Assembly: GCF_030272615.1 (NCBI RefSeq)
Contig: NC_081408.1
Location: forward strand, 400,857,889 to 400,921,888
DNA length: 64,000 bases
Origin: Cryptomeria japonica
Lineage: Eukaryota; Streptophyta; Pinopsida; Cupressales; Cupressaceae
Direction: 5' to 3'
Shown here: one piece after another, positions 10,281 through 23,197 of the stretch
Layout: every line of letters starts with the position of its first letter
Numbering within the stretch: the first letter of the stretch is position 1
Notes under the pieces: generated by a model
Database searches by the model: none
Seen by the model: only the letters and a program-made list of their open reading frames with translations
What the model was told of the DNA's origin: nothing
Made by a program: the position numbers and the translations under genes

Positions 10281-13234
10281 ATGAATGGATTATAGATTTC
10301 AGATGTTCACATCATTTGACTGGTGATAAAAGTAAATTCTTATCTTTTCAGGAATACAATGGAGGTCTGCTAAGATTTGGAGATGACAAAGCTTGTTTGA
10401 TAAGAGGAAAAAGCACTATATTTTTTGATGGTAAGCACAATACTGACAATGTCTATTATGTTGAAGGTTTGAAGCATAATCTTTTGAGTATTGGACAATT
10501 AGTTGAAAAAGGATTTCAGTTACAATTCAAGAATGGTAAATGCAAAATCATGAATAGAACTGGTTTTGAAATTGCAACCGGTAATCAAACTAGAGGTAAT
10601 GTCTTTCATTTGAATAACATTGAAAATACATGCTTGATTGCACACATTGATGAAAGTTGGTTATGGCATAAAAGACTCTGTCATGTGAATTTTGATTGCA
10701 TTGTGAAGATTAGTTCATCTAAGACAGTAAGGGATTTACCTAAGATTGTAAAACATCATAATTTGGTATGTAAGGAATGCCAACTGGGAAAGCAAGTTAG
10801 AACAAATTTTAAGAGTATTTATGAGAAAACCAATGATGTTCTTGATTTAATTCATACTGACTTATGTGGTCCGGCAAGAACAAGAAGTCTACAGGGAGAT
10901 AGATACTTTATGCTAATCATTGATGATTATTCTAGAATGTGTTGGGTTACTTTTCTTAGGGAGAAATCATAAGCTTTTGGGAAATTCAAATTATTCAAGG
11001 CACTTGTAGAGAATGAAACCGACAAGAAAATCAAATGTTTAAGATTAGATCAAGGAGGTGAATTTACATCTAAGGAGTTCAATACATTTTTTGAAGTGAA
11101 TGGAATTAGAAGACAACTATCAACACCCTGGACACCTCAGCAAAATGGACTTGTAAAAAGGAAGAATAAAAATATTTTGGATGTAGCTAGAAGCATGATA
11201 TCAGAAGCAAATCTACCTCATGTGTATTGGAGAGAAGCAATGACTACATTGGTTTACACTTTCAATAGAGTTCACATCAAAGGTGAAACCGGTAAGACAC
11301 CCTATGAACTATGGTTTGGTAATATTCCTACTCTTAAGTACTTTAAAATATTTGGAAGCAAATGCTACATTAGGAGAGATGAGTATATTGGAAAATTTGA
11401 TCCTAGAAGTGATGAAGGAATATTTCTTGGGTATTCATCTAAAAACAAATAATATAGATGTTTTAATAAGAGATTGCAGAAAATCATTGAGAGTGAAAAT
11501 GTGAAGATTGATGAACACTTTAGAAGAAATTCAAGGTCTATGGATTCTGAACCAACAGTTGAGATAATAGAAAATGAACCTATACAGAGTGCACTGGTAC
11601 AAAATGTTGATCCCATTACACCGACATCATCAGAGAATTCCACAGTGACTGAACAACAACAACAAGTGAACACACCCAGGTATGTAAGATTGAATCACTC
11701 TAAAAGTCAGATAATTGGGAATAAGTATCAAGGAGTTATGACAAGAGGAAGACTGGCAAATGAAGAGGTATGTTTAATTTCTCAAATTGAACCAACATCT
11801 GCCATTGAGGCATGTGAAGATAAACATTGGATTAAGGCTATGGAAGATGAATTGGAACAAATTGAAAAGAACAATACATGGACATTGGTTCCCTGGCCTA
11901 AAAATAAAAATGTGATTGGAACTAAATGGGTATTCAGAAATAAACTTAATGAAGATGGTAAGGTAATAAAAAACAAAGCAAGATTAGTGTGTAAGGGATA
12001 TTCACAGAAAGAGGGAATTGATTACAATGAAACCTTTGCACTGGTAGCTAGAATTGAGGTAGTCAGATTATTTCTTGCATTTGCAACACACAAAAACTAT
12101 AAAGTATATCAAATGGATGTTAAATGTACATTTCTGAAAGCTTTATATGGATTGAAGCAAGCTCTTAGAGCTTGGTATGATAGATTGGACAAATACCTTA
12201 TGAAGCTTGGTTACACTAAAGGTAATGCTGACAACAACTTATATTTCAAAGTGACTAATGAAGAAATTTTGGTTATTGAAGTTTTTGTGGATGACATCAT
12301 TTTTTGAGGAGAAGATGGATTGTGTAAAGACTTTTCTAACAAGATGCAGGAAGAATTTGAAATGTCTATGATTGGGGAGATAAAATTCATTTTAGGATTG
12401 TAGATTTCACAGACTGATAAAGGTATATTATTATGTCAATCAAAGTATTTGAAGGAATTACTGAAGAAATTTGGTATGGAAAACTCTAAACCGGTAAGTA
12501 CTCCTATGACTACAACTGATAAACTATCATTGAAGGATGATGCAGCTCCTATTAATCCGACAAGATACAAATCTATGATTGAAGGTTTACTGTATTTGAC
12601 ACAAACAAGACTTGATATAATGAATGCAGAGTGTACTGTTTCAAGATTTAAGAGTAATCCTAGAGAAAATCATGAATCAACAGTGAAAAGGATTTTCCGG
12701 TATTTACAAGGCACAACAAATCTTGGTTTATGGTATCCTAAAGATGAAAATTTTAATTTATGTTCATATATCGATGCTAATTGGGAAGGAGATGTAGATG
12801 ACAGAAAGAGCACCACCGACGAGGCATTCTTTCTTGGTAGCAGATTGATTTCATGGTTGAGCAAGAAACAAAGTTGTACATTATTATCAACAGCAGAATC
12901 AGAATATATTGCAGCAGCAACCAATTGTACTTAGGTATTATGGATTAAACAAATGTTGAAGGACATAAAGGTAAAATGCAAAGAACCTATAATCATCTAT
13001 TGTGATAATTCAATAGCAATTGATATATCTAAGAATCCGGTATTTCACTCTAAAACTAAACATGTCTCTATCAAATACAATTTTCTAAAAGAGAATGTTG
13101 AAGCAAGATTGGTTTATGTGAACACTAAAGAGCAGATTGCAAACATCTTTACTAAGCCTTTTCCTAAGGAAACTTTTGAATCTCAAAGAGTAGCTTGGGT
13201 TCATACCCTCACTGGTAGAGACTTAGACAATTGA
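10281..13234 (+). pseudogene. Element B pol: protease, integrase, reverse transcriptase, RNase H
   Basis: One frame with stops at 10970, 11450, 12305, 12401 and 12932. The protease motif reads DFRCSHH instead of DSGCSHH, so the catalytic loop is damaged. Integrase follows (HTDLCGP, LDQGGEF), then reverse transcriptase with FVDDIIF near 12290. About 35-40 residues normally found between the QMDVK motif and the ALYGLKQA motif are missing at about 12138, an apparent in-frame deletion. RNase H follows and ends with the ANIFTKPF motif near 13150. The element cannot encode working enzymes. Confidence 0.93.
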
Positions 13235-13580
13235 TGCTTGGCATCAAACTGACAGAATTTACAGAGAAACCTTTTTCTGGCTTTGATGGAGGAGAGCTAC
13301 TTCTTATGGGGAGTAGTTGGATAAGTTGGTATTTATAATTGGTTTTATGAATTGGTTGCATCTGGTATTTGTATTGCTTTGGCATTTGATGTCAAAGGGG
13401 GAGAGATATCTATGGAAAAACACATTATCCTTTGGGGAGAGATTATTCATTGGGGGAGTGATTATACAAATGTTGTATTTTGATTTTTGGTATTGATCTA
13501 TTCTAGAGATTGTTGGTTTTTTGGTTTTTGGCATTTCTACTTTGGCACTTAGTTTTTCCATCTTGTGTTGCCATCAATGC

Positions 13581-13593
13581 CAAAGGGGGAGAT
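13581..13593 (+). other. Polypurine tract of element B
   Basis: CAAAGGGGGAGAT directly before the 3' LTR is the expected plus-strand priming site. Near-identical tracts precede the 3' LTRs of A, G and K. Confidence 0.9.
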
Positions 13594-14664
13594 TGTTGGT
13601 ATTATGGATATGTTGCATTGGTTTTGTTATTGATGTCAACACTTATCAACACTTATCCTTTTGGAGATCTTTGGCTATGTTCACCGACAAGTTTAGTGAC
13701 ATGCACAGTCACTGGTATTTGGTTCACCGACAGGTTATATTGTTCATCGATACTGAGGATGACTTGTTATCATCTGGATATCACTTGGTTATGTAAAAGA
13801 CATGGTTTGGACACTTGGTTTTGATGATTTGGTTATTGGTCTAATTAGGTTGACATATTAGCTATTACCGGCAAATAGGTCTAGGTTATGGACCGACATG
13901 CATTATCTATTCCAGATCAGCACGACACGTTATGGAGATGGTTTAATCAATTAATATTATTGTTAAGCCAACATGATGCATCACATCTTGACTTACTTGT
14001 AATAGATTTTATTGTATTATTCTTAGTAAGCCAACCTACACATTTGGTCTTAGGTTTTGGTATATATGTAAGATCTCAATTGTGAGATTAATGTAGAGGA
14101 GATGTAATAAGGTATCATAAGGTTGTGATATTCAATATATGTGACTATAAGAAGAGCTACTCACATAGACATCATTTGAAGATTCAAGGAAGGTTTGAAG
14201 AAGACAATCAGAGCTTAACTGGTACTAAATCCAGCATTGGAGATTCTACTTTGTGCAGTACATTATTATTGGATTTAATCATCCAATTGTAGTCAGTGTG
14301 ACTCCCATCTTGTGATTGAATAGTGAGCTCTAGGAAGCTGGCCTTTCTGCATGTGCATACCCCATTTGTATACACATACTATCTGTAGTAGTATCATTTG
14401 ATTTTGGGTAAGGTTTCCCACCATGGTTTTTCCCCTTATAGGGTTTCCACCTACAAATCTCTGTGTTATGTGTTGTGGATATTGTTTCTCTTTCTGTTTC
14501 ATGCATTAAGTTTCACCGGTACTGTTATTAACTATTAATTTGTTTTCCATCATTAAGATTGGTTTATCGGTATTAAGTATTAAGTTTGGTTAAGTTGTAT
14601 TTGGGTTGAAATTAATAGATAACTGATTCACCCTCCCCCTCTCAGTTGCCTCCGGGTCGTAACA
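13594..14664 (+). repeat. 3' LTR of element B (1071 bp)
   Basis: Aligns end to end with 8038-9109. The first hairpin is damaged here (TTTAGTGA in place of TTCGGTGA). Confidence 0.95.
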
Positions 14665-14669
14665 ATCAC

Positions 14670-17600
14670 ATCTATGAATCTAGATCCAACAGAGAAGTTG
14701 ATGATGAAAATAATTTGATTGATCTTGAAGCATTGTTGGCCAAGCGGTTACCTAGAGGTACTGGTAAGTACAAAGGTAAATTACCTTTAAAATGTTTTGC
14801 ATGTAACAAGATTGGACACATTGCAGCTAATTGTCCTAATGGTGACAATGAGAAAAAGTGTGAGAAGTACAAGAAGTACAAAGGAAAAGGCAAAAGAGAT
14901 TGTCTCATTGCAGTTGATGGTGGTATCACTGATGAGGAATTTGAGGGAGATGATAATGAAGACATTGTCTTTGTAGCCATTAAAGAGGAGTCATCTGATC
15001 ATAAAGCATTAGTTTCTTGCATGGATAGTTATGATGATTGGATCATTGATAGTGGTTGTTCACACCACATGACCGATGATCGAAGTAAATTTATTACTTT
15101 GTAGGAATTTGATGGAGGAGTTGTAATATTTGGAAATGACTCACCTTGCATGGTAAAAGGAAAGGGAACCATTTCTCTTAATGGAAAGAGCAGTGCAGAT
15201 GATGTTTACTGGGTTGAAGGATTAAAGAACAATCTTTTAAGTGTAGCTCAACTCAATGACAAAGGTTATCCATTGGAATTCAAGAATGGAATGTGCAAAA
15301 TCTATGGGAGCAAAGGTGAACTGATTGCAACTGGCAAGCAGACAAAATGTAACTTTCTTCACCTGAATCCTAAAGTCAACAACTGTTTAATTGCTAAAGT
15401 AGACGATAGTTGGCTTTGGCATCTGATATTTTATCATTCTAAATTTTGATAATATTGTTAAGGTTAGTAATTCCAAGTCGGTAAGAGGTTTGCCTCAATT
15501 GGACAAACCAATGTATGCTCTATGTAAGGAATGTCAGTTAGGAAAGATGAAATCCTCAACTTTTAAGAGTAAATTTTATTTAGTAGAACATTTGTTAGAT
15601 TTGGTTCATACAGATCTCTGTGGACCAATAACGACTAAGAGTATTCAAGGTGATATATATTTTATGATCTTCACTGATTATTGCTCAAGAATGATGTGGG
15701 TCACATTATTGAAGGACAAAATAGAAGCCTTTAGTAAGTTCAAGGCATTCAAGGCCTTAGATGAAAAGAAAAGTGATAAGATAAAGTGTCCAAGGATTGA
15801 TCAAGGTGGTGAATTTACTTCAGTGGAATTCACTAGATATTGTGAAGATAATGGAATCAAGAGGCAAATTTCTACATCAAGGAAACCACAATAGAATGGT
15901 ATTGCAAAGAGGAACAACCGGTCAGTTGTTGAAGCTACTAGAATGATACTTATACAAGGAGGAGTAGCAAAAACTTTCTGGAGAGAGGCTGTTAGCACAA
16001 CTGTTTACACTATGAACCAGATATTGATAAAGAGAGGTAAGGATAAAACTCCTTATGAATACTGGTATGGTAGATCACCTAATGTCAGTTATTTTAAGAT
16101 TTTTGGCAGTAAATGCTTTATTAAGAGAGGTGACTATGTTAGTAAGTTTGAGGTTAAAAGTGATGAAGACATATTTCTTGGTTACTCCACCAAGAGTAAG
16201 GCCTACAAATGTTATAACAACCAGACACAAAGAATCATTGAAAGTGCTGATGTTTGAGTGGATGAGTATCTTGAAGTCTCAAGAGAAACCAGTGTGGAGA
16301 AAAATGATGAAGAACCTTGCATTCAAAATTTGGAACCGGAACCGGTGAAGCCAGAAACTGATGAAGTGAATGTTGTAGTACCAGTTCAACCGGAACAGGT
16401 AGATTCAAAAGAAGAGGATGATATTGAGAAAGAACAACCCGAAGGTAATGATCATGTTATTCCAAGGTATGTGAGACTCAATCATAATCCTAACTAGATT
16501 ATTGGAGATAAAGATGCTAGAGTGTTAACCAGAAGAAGAATTAGAGAGAATTATTTCATGATCTCCACTATTGAGCCTAGAAGTGCTAAGGAAGAATTTG
16601 GAGATGATCACTGGATTAAATCTATGGAGGAGGAGCTTGACTAGATTAAGAAGAATAATACATGGACCCTAGTACCCAGACTGATGAATAAAAATGTGAT
16701 AGGTACTAAATGGGTATTCAGGAACAAATTGAATGAAGATGGAGTGGTAGTCAGAAACAAAGCTAGATTGGTATGAAAAGGTTATGCACATGAAGAAGGT
16801 GAATACTATGGTGAGACATTTGCACCAGTTGCTAGATTGGAAGGTGTTAGGACTCTACTTGCATTTGCAGCATATAAGGGATTCAAAGTATATCAGATGG
16901 ATGTGAAGTCAACATTTCTAAATGGAATACTGGAAGAAGTATAAATTGAGCAACTAGATGGTTATGCTTTGACTGATGCAAAATATATGGTGTGTAAATT
17001 GCACAAGGAACTATATGGTTTGGAGCAAGCACCAAGAGCATGATATGAAAGGATACATTCACACCTAATGAAGATAGGTTTTCAGAGAACTAGTGAAGAC
17101 AATAATATATATCTCAAATCTAAAGGAGATAAGATACTGGTTAGTGAAGTGTTTGTGGATGATATCATATTTGGAGGCAATGATGACATGGGTGATGACT
17201 TTGCAAATGAAATGAAAAGTGAATTTGAAATGTCTCTAGTAGGAGAGATAAAATTCTTCATAGGTTTGGAAATTGAGTAGATGAAGAGTGGTATTTTCAT
17301 CACATAGTCTAAATATGTAAAAGAGGTATTGAAGATTTTTGGAATGAGTGATTGTAAACTGGTTGGGATGCCAATGGTTACAGGTTGTAAACTATCCAAG
17401 GAAGATGAAGCCACATCTGTTGATGAAAAGGAGTACAGGTCAATGATAGGAAAACTGTATTATGTTGTTCACAATAGACTGGATATTGCTCATGCCATTG
17501 GTTTAGTTGCCAGATTTTAGAAGAATCCAAAGGAGACACACTTGATAGCAACCAGGAGGATATTCCAATATTTGAAAGGTACTATTGACTATGGATTATG

Positions 17601-18105
17601 GTATCCATATGCAGGTAACTTTGATTTGAAGGTTTATACGGATACATACTGGGTAGGTAATGTTGATGATAGGAAGAGCACAACTGGTGGTGCATTCTTT
17701 CTTGGAGGAAGACTTGTTCCATGGAGCAACAAGAAGAAGAGTTGTATATCAAAGTCCATTGCTAAAGCTGAGTATGCTGCAGCATATATGAATTGTAGCC
17801 AGACAATCTGGATGAAACACATTCTGGAAGGATTCAAGCTGAAGATTACAAAACCTATAAAGATTTTATGTGATAAAACAAGTGCAATAAATATTTTAAA
17901 GAACTCGATGTTGCATGCTAGAACCAAGCATATTGAGCTGAAATATCATTTCTTGAGAGAGAAAATGTAGAGTAAAGACGTGTTATTGGAACATGTATGT
18001 ACCAAGGAGCAGCTAGCAGATATCTTTACTAAACCTCTGCCTAAGACTACTTTTGAGTATCTTAGAGGTCAGCTAGGGGTTGTGCCCCTACATGAAGTCA
18101 ATTGA
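14670..18105 (+). pseudogene. Element A gag C-terminus and pol (degraded)
   Basis: Continues gag from 8037. A CCHC zinc knuckle (CFACNKIGHIAANC, about 14797-14838) is followed by an intact protease motif DSGCSHH near 15050 and a TAG at 15102. A frameshift near 15425 shifts to the frame used from 15450 to 18105. Integrase, reverse transcriptase (FVDDIIF near 17155) and RNase H (YTDTYW, AKAEYA, ILCDKT and ADIFTKPL motifs) follow in order. In-frame stops are at 15892, 16255, 16495, 16642, 16774, 16942, 17041, 17278, 17305, 17518 and 17968; seven of these eleven are TAG. The native end is TGA at 18103. Confidence 0.93.
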
Positions 18106-18449
18106 CCATGATATGGAATACATCAGTCTCGGAGCTAATTGCAGAATCTTGAAGAAGGATTGGTGTACAATGGAGTTAATCCATAGGGGGAGCATCAAGT
18201 TGTAGGTTGATGTTGTAGAACAATGAAGTATGACACTGCATGTTTTACTTTCACTTTGGTATTATTGTCAAAGGGGGAGAAGAACTATATGATTGATAGA
18301 GAGAAGATCTATAGCCAGTTACCAGCTGAAGACATGAAGACTCATTTGAAGGAGAGTACATGGTAAAATGTAAAGCAAGATTCCTATTCACATTCATAGC
18401 AATCAAGGGTATTGATACTTGTATTGTCATCAATGCCAAAGGGGGAGAT
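18106..18449 (+). other. Element A 3' untranslated segment and polypurine tract
   Basis: Non-coding stretch ending in CCAAAGGGGGAGAT against the 3' LTR. A second, similar purine run lies at about 18272. Confidence 0.85.
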
Positions 18450-19844
18450 TGTTGGAATTTGCATGAAGATTGCATTGATGAACTTTTATGTTGTCATTGA
18501 TGTTAATTATAACTGGTAATGATGTATTAATGTCATTTTGCAACCACTAGGAGAGCTTGTGAAGGAAACCGATATTACTAGAGAACAAGTGAGATCAATC
18601 GGTAAACCCTACTTGTTGATATGCTAAACCCTAACCTATGAATTTTGGTGAATCGGTTGTATTGGTTTATGATAAAATGATGAGCGGTAATGATTATGAC
18701 ACGTATGCATGTTGTATGAGAAGAGTTTAAAATGGTTTTTGGTGCGTAGAGATAACGGTTTTTGTCTTGGGAATTAGCAAGTTCATTGCATGTAATGGAA
18801 ACTGCATGATGAGTTACAAAGATTGATGAAGTGATGATCAAGGAGTGGCCAAGGTTGTCTTGAATGATGTACAATGATTGCTATGTAAATCCAATGGTCA
18901 TACTTGAACCGATTTGTTTTTAATCTCTATAAGATCCTAGGTTTGTGATGTGTTACCGACCTATTATTTTGTTTATAAGGTCAATGAGTTGTTTTGTTGT
19001 AGTGTTGAAAATTTTGGTTGAATGTAAGAGTGATTGGTTGCCAAACCAGATGATATATCTGCAGCATGTGTAAAGGCAGAGGAACATAAAAAGGATTTGA
19101 TCAAGCAGAGTAGTGCTACTTACCAAATCAACAAACCCCTATTGTTCTCTAACAATTACAATAGTCAAATCCTCTAACCAGGTAATCTCTAACAAGCTTA
19201 GTGTTATCTAAATCCTCTAACCAGGTGATCCATTAGCTTGGATTTTAAATCCTCTACCGAGGTTACTCCTAACAGGGTATTGCTTCTAATAGGGCATTAT
19301 AGTCAATCCCTTAACTGGGTGGTCCCTAACAGGATCTGTTCTTAACAAGACTTATTGTAAAGCTTAAACAAGCTTGGCTCCTAATAGGGAAAACTTCAGA
19401 ATACTTGTGGGTATTCATCCCCACCATGGTTTTTCCCATTTTGGTTTCCACGTCAAAATCATTGTGTCAAGTGGTGAATGTTTTTATGGTTATATTTGAT
19501 ATGGTTCTTTTGCTTAACAACTAAATCCACTTAGATATGATATGATGACTGACAACAATCTGAAATGAGCTTTTACTTTGGTCAATAAAGTATTTGGATT
19601 TTTTGGTTAAAAGGTTTGAGAGTTTCAGAGTTGTTTTACTGTTATTCTATTATGATAGTCAACCGGTTTACTTGACAATGATATTGTAGTTTGTAGATAA
19701 GTGTTTGAACTAGTTAGTTCTAAGTTTGTCTTGAGAGGTTGTTTTTGTTTGGTAAAAAGTTTATGTCAGTTTTCTATCTACTGATTCACCCCCCCCCCCC
19801 TCTTAGTAGTTTACCAGATCCTTATTTGATTCATCATACCATCA
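18450..19844 (+). repeat. 3' LTR of element A (1395 bp)
   Basis: TGTTGG...CCATCA. The right 930 bp match 3995-4930; the left 465 bp have no partner in the window because C split the 5' LTR. The conserved CACCATGGTTTTTCCC block is at about 19420. Confidence 0.93.
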
Positions 19845-20819
19845 CATATCTCCAGAACTATATCCTATATAGGCATCTGTAGTAGCTAGCCATGGTCTTC
19901 CGAGTATAACAAGATATCCCCCAAAGTGGCTTTTAGGGATAGAATCACGAAATCTGCTAGATATTCCTAGGAATGTAGGGTGACAATGAGATCTTCAACA
20001 ACCCCATCTAGTGTGACTGTGGAACTGTTAGCTAGTTGCAACATAGTGGGTGTATACCTTAGATTTGTAATGTGTAAATTTCACATTAGGCTTTTGGACA
20101 TTACATTTATAATAGCTCCCAAGTCTATAAGACCATTTTTAACCAAAACCCCATTAATGGTTATGTCTACCACTAAACTACCAGGATTAGAATACTTATG
20201 AATTACAACTTTCCCCAGCATAATATTTGCTAATTGGCACATGACATGAACAGTTTGGGGATATTTTCTTTTTGTGCCTGGTTTCTTTAGGCACATGTCC
20301 CTTATGGCTTTACTATAGATGAGAACATCTTTAATGGCTTGGAATAAGGGTATTTTAACACAAACATGCTTGAGATGGTCTAGAAAAACAAAGGTTGGCT
20401 CTACTTTAGGTTCTTTGACTAATAGCCTATGGGGAAATGGAGGGTCTAGCTCAACTATCTATGTTTGCTCAAGTTGTCCTGTTGGAGTAGACTTGGTGGT
20501 TTGAGGGTGAATATTTTGTAATTGTTCTTCTTGTTTTGAAGAAAGTTTAGTAATAATAGGTGAATGAGGAACCCTCAATTCCTTCCCTAAGCGCAATTGC
20601 ATGTTACTGATATTCACAACATAGGTAGGGTATTGGATAAAATTAGTAATAAATGCCCACTGCTGTGTTTTTCTGTTAGGATTTGGTGCAGGTTGTGTTG
20701 GCAATTGAGTGGATCTAGGAGCATTGGCATTTAGGATAGCTTGAGGCAATAGAGCTTAATGAGGAGGAGGAACAAGTGGTTGCATGTAGCCAACAAATTT
20801 CTTTTTCCATTGTTGTCCT
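19845..20819 (-). pseudogene. Element F, downstream fragment: Gypsy gag end and protease
   Basis: On the minus strand from 20819 the frame reads WKKKFVGYMQPL, then a Pro/Gln-rich gag tail, then an aspartic-protease region (VDITINGVL, LIDLGAIINVMS near 20100) of the retroviral type seen in Gypsy elements. A TAA lies near 20757. Joining 45340 to 20819 with one TSD copy gives one reading frame across the junction, so this is the continuation of the gag at 45335-46503. Element A cuts it at 19845. Confidence 0.85.
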
Positions 20820-21966
20820 CATTAGAAAGATACACTATTCTAGTGAAGATTGGTGCACGATAGATGTTTATGGGTTGTCATTGATGGGAACTCGGTTTGC
20901 AAACCACATCCAGTGTCCATAAATATGGTTGACCGGAAGTCATTTTTCTCATAGTCATAAATCTGGAAGGTGGAACTCATTAACCAGTAGAGCATGAGAT
21001 CATGGTGCACATCTTGACATTAGTGTTTTAATTTTGGTTGTGGTGATCAAGGTAGTTGATTCAAGGTTCGAGATAGATTATCTCATGATCCTGATATCCA
21101 GTGTTGAATTATGTGCAAGTTTAGAGCTCTGGTATTTAGTAATTTAGTTAGAACAGAGCTAACTTTGTGTAACGTGTGTTGTGGATTCGATGGGTTGATT
21201 TCAGTGATTAGTTTTGTGTTTGAGGTGATTGGGCCGACTTATGGGAAGCCTATTATCTTCTTGTTTTGGTCCGCATTTGGATTTGTGGACGGATTGAGCC
21301 AACTTTGTGTTACATGTTTCATGTTGCATGTTATGCAATTTTTGGAAGCCGACTTGGTTAATGATTTTTTTTATTGGTGCAGATATATATAGGATTGATT
21401 TGGTTGATCATTTTGGTGTGTTATAAGCAAAAGAAGTTTGTGTGAGAGAATTTATAAGCTTGGTGAGAAGATTGAATATTTTGGTATTCTGGTGTGTGAC
21501 AAAGCAAAAGAATAAAATAGAATAACATATTAGTGGTAGAAGATAGTCAGAGCCTAACTAGAACTGCATTTTGGCATAGTTAGATGCTATACTTCTGTTC
21601 ACTCATTATTGTAATCAATTATATTAGCATGTAAGGTTGTGAGCCATCCTCTGGGTTGTAGCCCTTTTGTAATTGAGCAGTGAACTCTAGATAGTGTGCC
21701 TGAATGCAAGTGCATTCCCCTAATGTAATATTATCATACTTCCAGCCATAGTATAATAATATTGTGGGTTCAAATCCCACCATGGTTTTTCCCTTTCCGG
21801 GTTTCCACATAAAATTTTTGGTGTTATGGTTGCATGGTTAATTATTTTATGTTTCTATATTCTGCTCTCTTTCTTGTGCATCTGGTGGTTTAAGAATCAA
21901 CTTAATAAGTTTTCAAATTACAAAAAACTGATTCACCCCCCCTCTTAGTGTTTATTGATTCCAACA
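20820..21966 (+). repeat. 5' LTR of element G (1147 bp)
   Basis: Aligns with the two halves of the 3' LTR. Its start has decayed to CATTAG where TGTTGG is expected; its end is CCAACA. The conserved CACCATGGTTTTTCCC block is at about 21777. Confidence 0.9.
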
Positions 21967-21968
21967 AT

Positions 21969-21980
21969 TGGTATTAGAGC
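21969..21980 (+). other. Primer-binding site of element G
   Basis: TGGTATTAGAGC, two bases after the LTR; one transition from the initiator-Met complement. Confidence 0.87.
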
Positions 21981-22034
21981 GTTGTGCCTCAGAAGAAGCC
22001 TATTATCTTGAGGAAGATCTGAAAGATTGAATTA

Positions 22035-23197
22035 ATGGACTCTGGTTTGCAGAGACAACTTAGTGTGGCACTTGAAGATCTTGATGCAACAAGAAATGAT
22101 ATGAGTTCCTTGAAAAGAAACCTGAATGCAACTAAAGGTTTCATTGAAACCCTGAAAGATCAAGTGAGCACATCAAGAGAGGAGAGAAAGGAATTGATGG
22201 ATAAACTAAAGGAGAAAGAAGAAAAAAGTGTTGAAAATCAATCTCTACAAGACAAGACAAATGAATGTGAGAAGTTGGCTAGGGAGAATGTTGTCTTGAA
22301 GAATGAGATGATGAAGCTGACAAAGGAGATTGAAGAACAGAATAAGATTGAAGATAATCTGACTTAGTTGTTGAAGGACAAATGCGATGAATGTTGCATA
22401 TTGACATATGAGAATGATCAGTTGAATCTTGAATTGGTGCAAACAAAGAATGATGGATAAGAACTTGAAAGGTAGATCATAATCCTAAGAGATGAGCTTT
22501 CTACTGCTAATGAGTACAAAGAAAAATTCAAAGCTATTTCAGCCCAGTTGGGTGAGACGCTGGAAAGTTAGAGACATGGGAAAGACATGCAATGACTTGG
22601 ATTTGAGAAAGGAGAATCCTCTAGTTCTGGTCAGAGCAATCATTAGTAGAAGAACAAGAAACCTCCAGTAAGATAGCCTAATGCCTATAAATTCAGTGGT
22701 AAATGTTTTGTTTTTGGTAAATTCGGTCATATGACAAGTAATTGCAAAAGTAGGATGAATAATGGGATGATGAATAATATGATGAACAATTGTTCTACCT
22801 TTATCAGGCAATGTTTCATATGCAACAACTTTGGCCATAAGTCAAATATGTGCAGAATGATGAACATTTTTTAGAATAAGAGATACTATGCTTGTGGAAT
22901 GTTTGGGCAAATTTCTAACCAATGCAGGATGAGACCAAATCAGATGAAGTTAAGACCTATGCAAAGAAATATTATTTGTCATGAATGCAACAAATCCAAT
23001 CATATTGCAAAATATTGCAGAAGTAAGAACATGAACAACAATGGTCCGGTAAACAAGAACATATCAGATGAAAAGGGCAAAGCTAAGGTGGAAGAGATTA
23101 GAGATCATCATAAGAAGATGTGGGTTAAAAAGGAAGACTTGAATGTGCAGAATGGCTCCACACCTGATTTTGATGTAGGAACCTCATTCGGTATCTA
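22035..23197 (+). pseudogene. Element G gag-like ORF: coiled coil and four zinc knuckles
   Basis: ATG at 22035 opens about 110 residues of heptad-like, Lys/Glu-rich coiled coil. The frame continues through stops (first TAG near 22365) into four successive CCHC-type knuckles. Knuckle 1 (about 22708) has Phe for the second Cys; knuckle 2 (CFICNNFGHKSNMC) is intact; knuckle 3 has Tyr for the first Cys and Gln for His; knuckle 4 (CHECNKSNHIAKYC, about 22978) is intact. Zinc knuckles of this form bind nucleic acid in gag nucleocapsids. The usual Copia gag core is not evident, so a gag-like role is inferred from position and knuckles. Confidence 0.75.

Larger units (their letters stand above)
8038..14664 (+). 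mobile_element. Element B: complete, inactive Copia retrotransposon
   Basis: A 6627-bp plus-strand element with two LTRs of 1072 and 1071 bp, an initiator-Met primer-binding site, gag-pol and a purine tract. The flanking 5-mers GTCAC (8033-8037) and ATCAC (14665-14669) are TSDs with one change. By eye the first 230 bp of the LTRs differ at about ten places, mostly transitions, so the insertion is not recent. Confidence 0.95.
3995..19844 (+). mobile_element. Element A: Copia retrotransposon, host of insertions C, D and B
   Basis: A has a partial 5' LTR, primer-binding site, gag, protease, integrase, reverse transcriptase, RNase H, purine tract and full 3' LTR on the plus strand. Removing D and B, each with one TSD copy, joins gag in one frame. 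The internal part then measures about 4.5 kb and the original element about 7.3 kb. The first roughly 460 bp of its 5' LTR should lie left of C, outside the window. A interrupts Gypsy element F; the 5 bp after its 3' LTR are CATAT, and the partner TSD is not visible. Confidence 0.92.
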
